The notes under the pieces: model-generated | The model's database searches: none | Seen by the model: the letters and a program-made list of their open reading frames with translations, nothing else | What the model was told of the DNA's origin: nothing | Made by a program: the position numbers and the translations under genes | Assembly: GCA_015179125.1 (NCBI GenBank) | Contig: WHVA01000195.1 | Location: 1-64,000, forward strand | Length of the DNA: 64,000 nt | From: Gautieria morchelliformis | Taxonomy: Eukaryota > Basidiomycota > Agaricomycetes > Gomphales > Gomphaceae | Direction of reading: 5' to 3' | Shown: positions 1 to 9,753 of the stretch, piece by piece | Layout: every line of letters starts with the position of its first letter | Position numbering within the stretch: the stretch's first letter is position 1

Positions 1-261
1 ATCTTCTGGCATCCTGGACTCTTGGTCCAGGGTAACATCAGCCGTCGTGTCACTGGGCTGTGCCTGTGGCGTGGACCGCGAGCTCGACGCTCATGTCCGT
101 CTTCAACTGTGTGGAATCATCACGCTCACAGCCGACAGTAGAGGGTCTACTGGAGGGTATCAACAATGTTTAGTCATCGACGCAGCGATCTTTTCCAATA
201 TTGCTTCGAATCCACAATTGGTTGGTCGTGTAGCGATCAACCGCAGGATAGTTCAAAAAGG
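1..261 (-). mobile_element. Leader and gag N-terminus of a family A gypsy copy running off the left edge
   Basis: These bases closely match 39926-40186, the region between the 5' LTR and gag of the full-length family A element, on the same strand. The copy therefore reads leftwards on the minus strand out of the window, and only its 5' end is present. The reading frame matches the N-terminal gag segment rich in Arg, Ser and Thr, but too little is present to judge whether it is intact. The adjoining LTR lies at 262-977. Confidence 0.75.
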
Positions 262-977
262 TGTAAAGATGACGATCTTAAGCCTTGTGTCACAAGGGCA
301 CAACAGAACTTGACCAAGGAGTGGTATTCTGAATGCTACGTAGTGACAGTATAAGGGTAAGATGTTGGGTGCATTTATGCTCCTGCACCAAAATCAAGCA
401 TAATATATTCAATTTACTGTATGGGGTTTCAATTTCTTCTCACATTGTTCTTGTACCATGCATCCATTTCTCTGATTATTTTCGAAATTTTCCAGTCACT
501 CCCTACCTCTCCATTCCACTTTGTTATTTCTACTTTCATAGGCGGCTGCACCCAGCGGAGTCTGAAATGACTTCGACGCGCGAGCTCTTGGGCGCTAAAG
601 GGCCGGGTAGTAGTACATGCACAGTGAGACAGATTTCCCCCTCTCTCAGTGACAACTAAATTCACTGAGAGAGGCAAGTAAATTAGTCTAGTGCTCCTTC
701 GATTTATTGACCTAGAAATCCTCTGTAGTGAATCAATTTCTAGGTAGTGTATAATATACTTACAGTGACAACTAAATTCACTGAGAGAGTGAATCAATTT
801 CTAGTCTATTCTTTTGAGCAACAAGTCCATACCTACTGCCTATAATTCCTGTCTACTACATAAGATGCGATGGGAACCGCTGACCGGTTCCCATGCATAA
901 ACTATACAGTGGGTCCCTAAGGGCCCACTGGGATTATGTAATAACTAGTGTACAGATAGATACATAGGTTATTTACA
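262..977 (-). repeat. Family A LTR, split by a 496-bp insertion
   Basis: The LTR starts with TGTAAAGATG and ends with GGTTATTTACA, the same termini as the 214-bp LTRs at 3140, 31338 and 40187. Its two halves are 262-364 and 861-977. The GGTTCCC and TGGGTCCC blocks shared by all copies are recognisable. It is the 5' LTR of the minus-strand copy at the left edge. The stretch in between (365-860) is foreign. Confidence 0.8.
365..860. mobile_element. 496-bp insertion inside an LTR, with 7-bp target duplication
   Basis: The uninterrupted LTRs read GGTAAGATGCGATGGG. Here TAAGATG occurs at both 358-364 and 861-867, with 496 bp in between, so this is a clean insertion with a 7-bp direct duplication. 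The insert begins TTGGGTGCAT and ends CTACTACA; I see no terminal inverted repeats. Inside it, a segment with CAGTGACAACTAAATTCAC occurs twice (about 647 and 762), so it has a small internal duplication. The element class is unknown. Confidence 0.6.
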
Positions 978-1861
978 AATGGCAAGCGAGCGGCACAGCT
1001 GCGAGTTGACACTGGCAGCATGGCTGGTCATGTGACCCATTCACGTCCCTCACAACCACATATGCAAGGGCGGTCCATGCACAGGCTTTGCTCAGTATAA
1101 AGAGAGCAACGCTGGAGAGCCATTGCCAGTCATTCCTCTCTGGTGTTCTCTTGCTGTACTGGTGGCTGGCTTACTCTTGGCTGTGTTTCTCTTGCTGTGG
1201 CTAGGTGTCCTTGGGTAATATTGCTGTTTGATCCAATGTAATTTCTGTAATTTTCTTTTTATATATGTTGTTATTGTATTTTACCATATGTACTGTACAT
1301 TTTTTTCACATTTTTTCGAGAAATAGTTATGTTAGTAGAGGCTGTTACTGATCAATAACTTTTAGCAAACTCAGGGAAATTTATTAACATGTATGTTTTA
1401 ACATAGACAGTATACAAAATACAATAACAAAGAAACTATGCTGCAAGGAGAACCTGTTGTCATTAATTTTAGCAAATTCAGGATAATGTATTGAAATATA
1501 TAGTCACTATAAACCCTCTGTTATTTATATATTTTCTCTTGCCCTTGCAATAAATTCACTTTGGGGCTCTGGGGATATATTAAACATGGGGGTGCTACAC
1601 ACACTATAGGGACATGCTATGCAAACTATACGGCAACACAGTACAAACAAGGGACAACCTACACACACTATAGGGTGACACACCACACATGGGGCCATGC
1701 TATAAACAAGGGACATGTTATGCACCCTATACTTGGGGGACACTTGCATGGGGACACCACACATGCCATACTTGAGGGGCACGCTATGCTACACATGCTA
1801 TACTTGGGGATACACTACATGTGGGAACATGCTACACATGAGGACATGCTACAAATAATGC
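978..1861. other. Unassigned stretch before the minisatellite
   Basis: No convincing gene is visible. A TATAAAG at 1096-1102 sits in a moderately GC-rich stretch (978-1200), followed by AT-rich sequence. From about 1580 the sequence becomes a degenerate form of the tandem repeat that follows, with many CATGCTA and GGGGACA variants. The short ORFs across it are low-complexity repeat translations. Confidence 0.5.
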
Positions 1862-2290
1862 TACATGTGAGGACACGCTATGGGTGAGGACACGCTATGG
1901 GTGAGGACACGCTATGGGTGAGGACACGCTATGGGTGAGGACACGCTACGGGTGAGGACACGCTACATGTGAGGGCACACTATGGGTGAGGACATGGTAC
2001 GTGTGAGGGCACACTATGGGTGAGGACATGGTACGTGTGAGGACATGCTATGGGTGAGGACACGCTATGGGGCTACACATGGGGACCTGCTATGAATAAT
2101 GCTATGTGTGACACGCTACGTGTGAGGACATGCTACATGTGAGACACACTATGTGTGAGGACACACTACAGGTGAGAACACGCTATGGATGGGGACACGC
2201 TACATGTGAGGACATGCTACGGGTGAGGACAAGCTACGGGTGAGGACATGCTATGGGTGAGGACAAGCTACGTGTGAGGACATGCTATCT
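1862..2290. repeat. 17-bp minisatellite
   Basis: A head-to-tail array of about 17 bp with core GTGAGGACACGCTATGG. Four nearly perfect units lie between about 1870 and 1945. More degenerate units, with GACATGCTAC, GGGCACAC and GACAAGCTAC variants, continue to about 2290. Array length is likely to vary between strains. Confidence 0.8.
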
Positions 2291-2397
2291 ACTGAGGTTA
2301 TTAGCAGTTCAACCACCTCTTTGGTCACCAGGCAAAACAGATCGCATAGATCTGACTTCATACTATCCAGTCCTGGCATGCATAACGGAGTTGGCTC

Positions 2398-2952
2398 ATG
2401 AGCAAGGGGCACCCAGCCCTTAGACATAAAGGGATTGATGGATCAACAACAGCCTTTATTGTCAAGCTTGGAACACCAATCAATGAAGGTGACTTGGATG
2501 GGAGCAATTGGTGGCCTACAGCACCAACCGCAGCTGTGCAGGGTAAAATGAGGACAGGCATCACAAGAGAAGGAAATGTCCTGCCTATTGTCACATCTGT
2601 CTGCCTTGGGACTCATGCTTGGGATTTACTCAACAATAACAAAGGAAGGGACAGAGGGGCATATCAAATCCGACTGCACTTTGGGTCTTCCCCTATTTCT
2701 GATTTTGGTATTGTTTCTGGTTCTCTGAGAGTGTCACTGGAGGATCAGCTGGCATATCCATATAAAAGCATTGTCAAAATTCAGGATCCCCAAGATCACT
2801 ATTGGATCTATTTCACAATGCACAAGGGCAAGGAATTCCTACTAGAATGTAACATGTTCACTTTTGACATGTGTCTGGTGGTGCATGGACTCCATTATTT
2901 TGATGAGTCCTTTTATGGCGAATTTCCTGATGGCATTCCTGCATGGCTCTGA
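2398..2952 (+). CDS. Unidentified 184-residue ORF
   Basis: An open frame of 184 residues beginning at ATG 2398, with an in-frame TAA just upstream at 2383 and a TGA after the Ala-Trp-Leu end. I do not recognise the family. Composition is ordinary (not low-complexity), with a WWPTAP motif near residue 38 and an aromatic-rich C-terminal third. No signal peptide, membrane segment or zinc motif is visible. It lies between a minisatellite and a gypsy LTR, so it may be part of an unrecognised mobile element or a gene remnant rather than a host gene. No introns are needed to keep it open. Confidence 0.4.
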   Translation: MSKGHPALRHKGIDGSTTAFIVKLGTPINEGDLDGSNWWPTAPTAAVQGKMRTGITREGNVLPIVTSVCLGTHAWDLLNNNKGRDRGAYQIRLHFGSSPISDFGIVSGSLRVSLEDQLAYPYKSIVKIQDPQDHYWIYFTMHKGKEFLLECNMFTFDMCLVVHGLHYFDESFYGEFPDGIPAWL

Positions 2953-3139
2953 GACAGTGCAGTGACTCCCAAAGTGGCACATCAACTATGGAGTGGAGCC
3001 ACTTTTCTGTTCTTTGAGATGAAAGCCTTCTCAAAGCTTTGAAACCTATGGATCATGACAATGGGTGCAATCTATAATATCTGATGATTCAGTCAAGACC
3101 ATTACCACTTTCATGTCTTGAGTTGCTGCAAGGACCATC
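2953..3139. other. Short spacer
   Basis: Non-coding sequence between the 184-residue ORF and the LTR at 3140. Nothing recognisable. Confidence 0.4.
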
Positions 3140-3353
3140 TGTAAAGATGTCGATCTTAGGACCTTGTATCACAAAGGGACTGCAGAACTTGACCAATGAG
3201 TGGTATTCTGAATGCTACGTAGTGACAGGTAAGAGTAAGATGCGATGGGAACCGCTGGCCGGTTCCCACGCATAAACTATACAGTGGGTCCCTAAGGGGC
3301 CCACTGGGATTATGTAATAACTATTGTACATGTAGATACATAGGTTATTTACA
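3140..3353 (-). repeat. Family A LTR, complete 214 bp
   Basis: TGTAAAGATG at the left and GGTTATTTACA at the right, 214 bp long like the LTRs at 31338 and 40187 but visibly more diverged. It is followed immediately by the CCCTCCCCCTCT tract. On the minus strand this is the purine-rich primer next to a 3' LTR, so this is the 3' LTR of a minus-strand copy. Confidence 0.85.
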
Positions 3354-3386
3354 CCCTCCCCCTCTATAGACAACTATAGGGGTCAA

Positions 3387-3865
3387 CTACGACTCATAGA
3401 GGTCATCCATAATGGAGTCCTCTAGAGTGGCCGATACGATGATGTCGTCGTCGTACGGGGCCGGTGGAGCGCGTGACTCCTCCAGGGGCACCTCCCTGTC
3501 ATCGGTGGTGATTGGGTGAGGCTGGTCGGCCTCACCACTAGCGGCAGTATCCGCTTGGGTGATGAGGCCAGCATCCTCGCGGAGCATGGCCTCAACGGCC
3601 GGGTCCTCAGTCTGAGGAGGGGGTCGGAAGCGCGCCAGCTCTTGGTCGAGCTGAGCATGAGTGAGGGGTCGTGGCACCGTGGCCCTCACATGGCTGGTCT
3701 CGAGGACCTTTTGTTGGCCCTCGCGGGCGGCAGCACTGAATGCCGCACCGGTGATGCTGTGTTGAACATAGTGTTCAATGCGTGCCACTCGCTCGCGAGT
3801 GACCCCCGCGTAGCGGGCCAACCATCTCGCGATCTTGGCGAGGGGGATGTCGGGGCCGGCTCGCT
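3387..3865 (-). pseudogene. C-terminal end of the family A extra ORF
   Basis: The minus-strand frame ends at TAG 3387-3389 and is clearly homologous to the C-terminus of the extra ORF at 31588-33564, including the ARWLARYAGVTRERVA-type segment, the RPLTHAQLD segment and the acidic DDDIIVSATLEDS tail. Homology stops near 3865, so only about the last 155 codons remain. In this copy the acidic tail is read in one frame, whereas the 31.6-kb copy has a frameshift within it, so the two copies help define the ancestral frame. Confidence 0.65.
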
Positions 3866-4305
3866 AGACTCGCTGTGCTAAGAACAGGAGATGGAGCGAA
3901 GGAAATCAAGTATCGAAGGTGATTATCTGATTGCAGAATAACAGACATACATGACAAGCTTTTATACAAAGAGCTGAGACAACATGTAATGAGATGATAC
4001 TAAGCAAATTCCGGGGGGAGCGGAAGTCATGTAGACAATACGTGGGAACTAACTAATTGGGAACAATGGGACTACAAGGGGTGTTCAGGGTAAAGTAAAA
4101 CAATGGCAAAGAACAAGGGGTCGGGAAAACATATGGGACAATGAAACACAAGGAGGGCCGGACATATGGTCTTGATGAATGATGAAGCGGGTCCGGTGGG
4201 TCCAAGTAATAGAGTTGAAGGAACAAGGGAGTAGAACAAGGGGCAGAATGTCGGAATTATTGGAGGGGTGGAAAGGGTGTGGAACTGAAGGTCGGAAATC
4301 GGAAA
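3866..4305. other. Junction between two oppositely oriented family A pieces
   Basis: No clear match to either flanking element piece. The sequence is purine-rich on the plus strand from about 4090. It separates the minus-strand 3' end (to 3865) from the plus-strand gag that starts near 4306, and could be diverged leader sequence. Confidence 0.4.
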
Positions 4306-7040
4306 TGCACAGTCGTAACAACGAAGTAGAGCGACGACGATCGTCCCCGAAGGAGGATGAAGGCAAAAAAGGCGAGCCCCAGACGACGGTCAGGGCTCGG
4401 AATACTCGAGCTCAAGTTGCAAGAGCTCGAGAACTCATGCCATCGACAACGAGACGGCAGAGGCACTGAACAAGCAGGTGCAGGATGTGCTGCACTGGAG
4501 CACCCTCATGCGCCACAGCACGATCAGCTAGCATTGCAGCTTGACAACATTGCCGCCACCATCATGGAGATTGGCAAGGAACTCCACCAAGCCGAGGAGA
4601 TCAGGCTGCAAGACGCGGCCACACTGGAGAATGTCCAGACAGCTCTCCACTCACGTGGGGAACGTGAAGCACCACGTCAAAGCTCACGACAGTCCGCAGC
4701 TAGTGAACACGGTCACAACATGGAAGACCCATGACGAAAGGAACTGGACAGGCAGCAAATGCCACTGCCAGCCGTCCCGGTCAAACAGGATGTGCGGTTC
4801 AGAAATGAACCACAAGAAGAGCCGGCGGTCCCAACAGACAGCCAGAAGACGATCCAACAGATTGTCAGAGAGTGAGTTGCCTCAGAGCCTGACTCTGAGA
4901 CCATGACTGAGAGCTTAGAACTTGAAGCCGCACACTGGCAGCGAAAAGAGGCCACAGCCGCACGCCACCATACGTGGGCCCTCGAGCTGCTGGTGAAGAA
5001 CGCTGATGAGCCACGTGGCATTGGCAGACGCTGTGGACACAGACCCGGAGAAGTCTGTGCTTGCAAAAGCCGGCGTAAAGCTGGCTCACCCTGAGCCATA
5101 CGCCGGGGGATCTGACCTCAAAGAGTTTGAAATCTTCATCGCAGCCATCTTACAATGGCTGAAAATGAACTGCCTCCTAGGGCCAACCAGCATTGACATG
5201 CAGGTTGGCTACGTGGGCACTCACCTGACTGGCGAAGCCCAGGAATGGTTCCTTCAAAATGTAGAACGCTTCGATCACCAGGTCCGCAGTTGGACACTGG
5301 AAACAGTGATGCAGGGCCTTCAAAAAAGGTTCCTGCACACACTGACGTACCACCACACATCGAATAAATTCGACGCAGTCATGCAGGGCACAAAGACCGT
5401 TCAGGAGATGCTGAACGAGCTCATGAAATACGTGGCGTGTATGATACAGCCACCAGATGACTACACATTCCAGACATGTTCGTGTCGGCGCTGCGCGAGA
5501 CGCTGCGCAATGAGGTCCTCAAAAAGGGCTATAATGCTGAGAGCAGCTCGATAGAGCAACTCTTTGAGACAGCCCGAATGATAGAGGAGGCATCCCGATA
5601 CAATATGGGGATGCGCCACGCAGAAAGTGCAGCGGCAACGGCAAGCGCTGCCCGGCTTACAGGGAGCAAGCTGGTGACACAGACGGGCCTGACCAGGCCT
5701 AGCCTGTTCTCGAGAAGTGGAGCATCGCAGCGACCGTCGCTCCCACGCCCAGCGCAAGCTGGATGCCTGCCTGAAGCTAAACAGCCTCAAGCATCAGGGT
5801 CGTCCCCGCGACCTGCCCCACCAACACAAGCATTGGGCTGACCTAACGATCGACCCAGCAGCAGCAAAAGCAGCGCTACATGCTTTGAATGCAGCCAACC
5901 TGGCCACAAGAAAGCGGAGTGCCCCCGGCTTAGGTCTGGTATCAGGACAGCAGCTGCGAGGCGCGACGATGAGACCGAGGATCTGGAGACGGACCTTGGT
6001 CAAAATTCTCTTCAACAGATTGATGAAGAGGGGGAGGGTGATTCCCAACCCAACGAATCTCCGGACAATGGAGACGCACCCGTTGAAGAGTGGGATCCCA
6101 AACCGTCCCAGTACTATGAATGGGACGAAGAGGTGGAAGACACCGCCTACAGGTCCAGCACAATCAGAATCGCGCAGGAAGACAATGCTGCCATGAAAGT
6201 CATGGTGGCACGCTCGTCGGTTACGCCAGACAAGGCAGCCGAACTGGTGTATCACCACTGAAGCAAGCATAGGACGCGGCCGATGCACCCGTGCAGTGAG
6301 AACCGTACCCTCTCGGGATACTCGGAAATAAATGGTGTAAAAGCCCACTGCCTGCTGGATAGCGGGAGCGAAGGGGTAATACTATCCCCTGAATTCACGC
6401 GAGCTACAGGGATGAAGACATTCGCCCTGGAGCAGCCAATCGCGCTGCAGCTAGCCTGCATAGGCAGCCGTTCTACAATCAATTATAGAATGAACATGAC
6501 CATTAAATTTGGTCGTGAAACATATGACCAATATTTCAACATAGCGAACATCGAATATTACGACGCGATCTTAGGAACACCGTTCCTAAGGAGATTTGGC
6601 ATCACCCTGGACTTCTCAAGCCCAGGGATGATCCGCAAGGGGAACAAAATAATCCCCACGGGCAAGGTCTCGTTCGACGATGATAATGACTCGATGAGCG
6701 AGGGCAAGGGGCCAAGGGTGAGCAGGGTCACCCCGGCGCCAAAGCCAAACCCGGCTCATTGAAGCCAGGAGGACGAGTCGCATAACAACTCATCCTTGAG
6801 CTCACCCTACAATAGTAGGGAGAGGCGCTCTCACCTGACAGTGAAAGCGATGGGAAAAAGAAAAGCGGTTCCGCACGCTGTGGGACCTAATAGATGCACA
6901 CAGCGCCTAATGGCTTCTGAGCCAACCACAACCGTCATCCTCACGGATGATGACATCCCTCGCCTCCATGAGGAATGGATGGAAAGGATCACAGCCCCAT
7001 ATAGCCTCCAGCCCCTCCAGACCAGAACTAAGGTGTCTGC
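4306..7040 (+). pseudogene. Family A gag-protease remnant
   Basis: Plus-strand remnant of gag and protease from the same family as 31338-40400. In order: the Arg/Ser-rich gag N-terminus with VERRRSSPKEDEG (about 4330); a coiled-coil-like region; a capsid domain (5006-5470) with GEAQEWFLQNVERFD, typical of the retrotransposon gag fold; a CCHC zinc knuckle around 5880-5930 (CFECSQPGHKKAEC); and an aspartic protease at 6283-6762 with LLDSGSEG as its active-site motif. Several frameshifts separate these blocks, notably near 5480, 5840 and 6260. Homology ends near 7040, just before the RT region, so there is no polymerase. It has the opposite orientation to the LTR piece at 3140-3865. Confidence 0.75.
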
Positions 7041-9753
7041 ATTGCTGGTAATGCACCTAGGTGCTGCTGGTATGGCTAAGTACACCACCATGAGGAGCAA
7101 CCACATGGTAAAGCCACCCACATGAGGTGATGAAGAAGGTGTTGCAGTACATGTAATACGTACTGATTACATCCAGGATCACTGACCCATATAATGTCAC
7201 AATCATATTACAAAAACATCTTTCACACTTCTCCTCAACCTATCTAACCCTTCCCACCCACAACACACATGTGCCACTGATTCTCAGGTTTTCCCCTCGA
7301 ACGCACACACACGCACACCATCCACCACAACATCCCATTGATCCACGAACATGCAACCGACTCAGCGATCCACGGATCCACCCCTGAACCCCAAGCCTGA
7401 GATGCATCGATCTGTGGAGCAGCTCGATGCCTAGTCCATCACACATATTTCAATTCTGATACCTTTAATCACACACATTCCCCCCTTCCAATTGTTACAC
7501 ATCTGATGCCCTTAATTATAACCGCACTCCTTCCAATTCACTTAGTACATACCCACCGCAGCACCCGGTGCAACAACCCCCAAGTCGCACACACATGCTC
7601 ACCCATATTCCCATTCTTCTTATATCATAGTCCATCCCACACGATAGATAAATAGCTGTGCTGTATCTGTATATCGTATTCGTTAGTCAATTGAACTCAC
7701 CGTTTCCACATATAAGCTTTTCACTTTGAGATACATTCATCCGTGCTATATTCCACTCGCAGCGCATATACTCCGTGCAACCTATCTTCATCAAAAACAA
7801 CAACATACTCGATTCAACTCCACGACAAAGTCTGAATCCTATCACTATTCAAGAGAACTCCTAGATACTCTTTTTCTTCATATATAAGCTGTACAAATAT
7901 GTTCATCCCTCTGAAGTTGTGTCCAGTATTGGTGGTATGGGAGGAATGACTAGCATTGCCACCATGTTCAAATATTGTAGGGAGGAGCTTGAAGTACAGA
8001 AGGGTATACTACAGGAGACATCTGTGCTCTTATGCTAGTCTTTGATCAATGCATACTGATGCTTATGGGACAGCTTTATCAATACTGTAGCGAGGTAATA
8101 TGCTTCTGCTTTGGCCTGCAGGTCCTATCAAGATTCCCATTGGTGCTTGGTATGTTCTTGTATACATGGATAGATTCAGCATATTCATGTAGTAACTTGG
8201 TATGGACACAGTGGAATATTATAGACCAGTAGTTCAATGGATGGAACCTTCAGGAGACTAGTGTTCTCCTCAGTGATAATCAACACTAGTAATATAAGGG
8301 AAAGCTACCTATTTTACAAAGATACACTAATAAACTCACCTCCTCAGTCATAGTCAACACTGAGGAGGGGAGGCTGTGCATGGGCCTGTTTCACTTGCAT
8401 ATACTTGGTTCCAGCCATTTATATAAGCACCTGTCAGGCAATGGGATTGCCTAGGAACATAATTTAGGCACCCATCATGCAGAACACAATGTTGGGTTTG
8501 AAGTCTGGTGCACATATGCACCCAACAATTCCGAAATATATTCAGTGTAATGGCTCTGCAATCCCTTGACATTGCATACTTAGCAGAAATTCATGCTTGC
8601 TGGAGGCTTCAATGATTTTGTCAAAGAGGGATCATGTGAATTTGCGAAGATGAAGGCCATGAGCAACTAGGGCTGCACACCGTCTGTATTACAGCTAGGG
8701 CCATATAATGTACAGCAAGTTGACAGATATGGCAGACTGTATACTGTCCATAGATCAACACCTCACCCCCTCTGATGGTACGGTACAGGTACAGTACTGT
8801 CCGTATTATGGTTGACGGATTCATATGGCTGATCTATTATAGCTCAGCCTAAACTTAGAGCAGATATGAGAATTCCTTACTGCATACGACCGGTGGCAAA
8901 ACTATATTGGTAATATCACACCCAGCTGCTCACTATGGTGTGTGCACGCGTGGCGGAATGTCAGCAGGGGGTGAATGGGAGCATGAGCACCATGTAAATC
9001 TGGCCTGCCTACCAGCAGTAGCACCCATCGGCGGATGTATTTTTGGGCTCGGCTACAAGGTTTTTGGTGTTTTCCCATTGCATACCATATACCCATATAC
9101 ATACCGTACACAGCCGTATGTTTACGGTATCATACAGCGTCAAACCATACCATATACCATACTGTTGGCAGCACACACAGACCCTTGACGGTATGGGTGC
9201 CGTGGCCATAATATGGCACCATACAGCCGTGGCTGTACGGCACGGTGTGGAGCCCTATGAGCAACTCCATAACCAACCGCTGTGTTATCCATGATCCTAC
9301 AAGACCACCAGGGATAATGCTTTCTTCAGACTCTATCTGGGAATCCTGATAATATCTCCCTGGATGAACATACCAATTGGCTGCCTCAGGAGACAGGCAC
9401 AGAGACAGTGAACTCCTTTCCAAGTGCCTGCATATATGCTATTTTATCACTGTATGACTTAGCTTGCAACACTTTTACTACTATTACTTGATACTCTACA
9501 CTGCTCCAAAAGTGAAAACTTTAGGAGATCCTTTCCACTGATGAACACCATTTCCTTGTCGACTTAGTCATGTGGCTGATGCTGAACGCTGACAGACGCA
9601 GTTTTTCTTTTTTTTTTTCTTTTTTTTTTTCATGCATATATCATGTACCAAGGTGCACATCATCACAGTCATTCCCTGAAAGCCCCAACTGATATTTTCA
9701 TCTAAATACCAAGTCACAGGTTTGTGCTGTATCAAAATGTATTACCAAAATAT
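7041..9753. other. Long stretch without recognisable genes
   Basis: I see no supported gene. 8250-8370 contains short inverted copies around CCTCAGT and AACACT. 8490-8530 has a small palindrome (TGTTGGGT with ACCCAACA). 9060-9250 is rich in interleaved CATATACC, ACGGTA and CCGTAC words. 9602-9630 is a T-rich run. 9460-9600 weakly resembles 49740-49880 (shared ACACCAT and TTGTCGAC words), suggesting remains of a shared repeat. Small ORFs here show no family signature. Confidence 0.45.

Noticed and set aside
9043..9294. Possible gene or structured RNA in the CATATACC-rich region
   Set aside because: Words are interleaved without consistent pairing or an array; no family resemblance.
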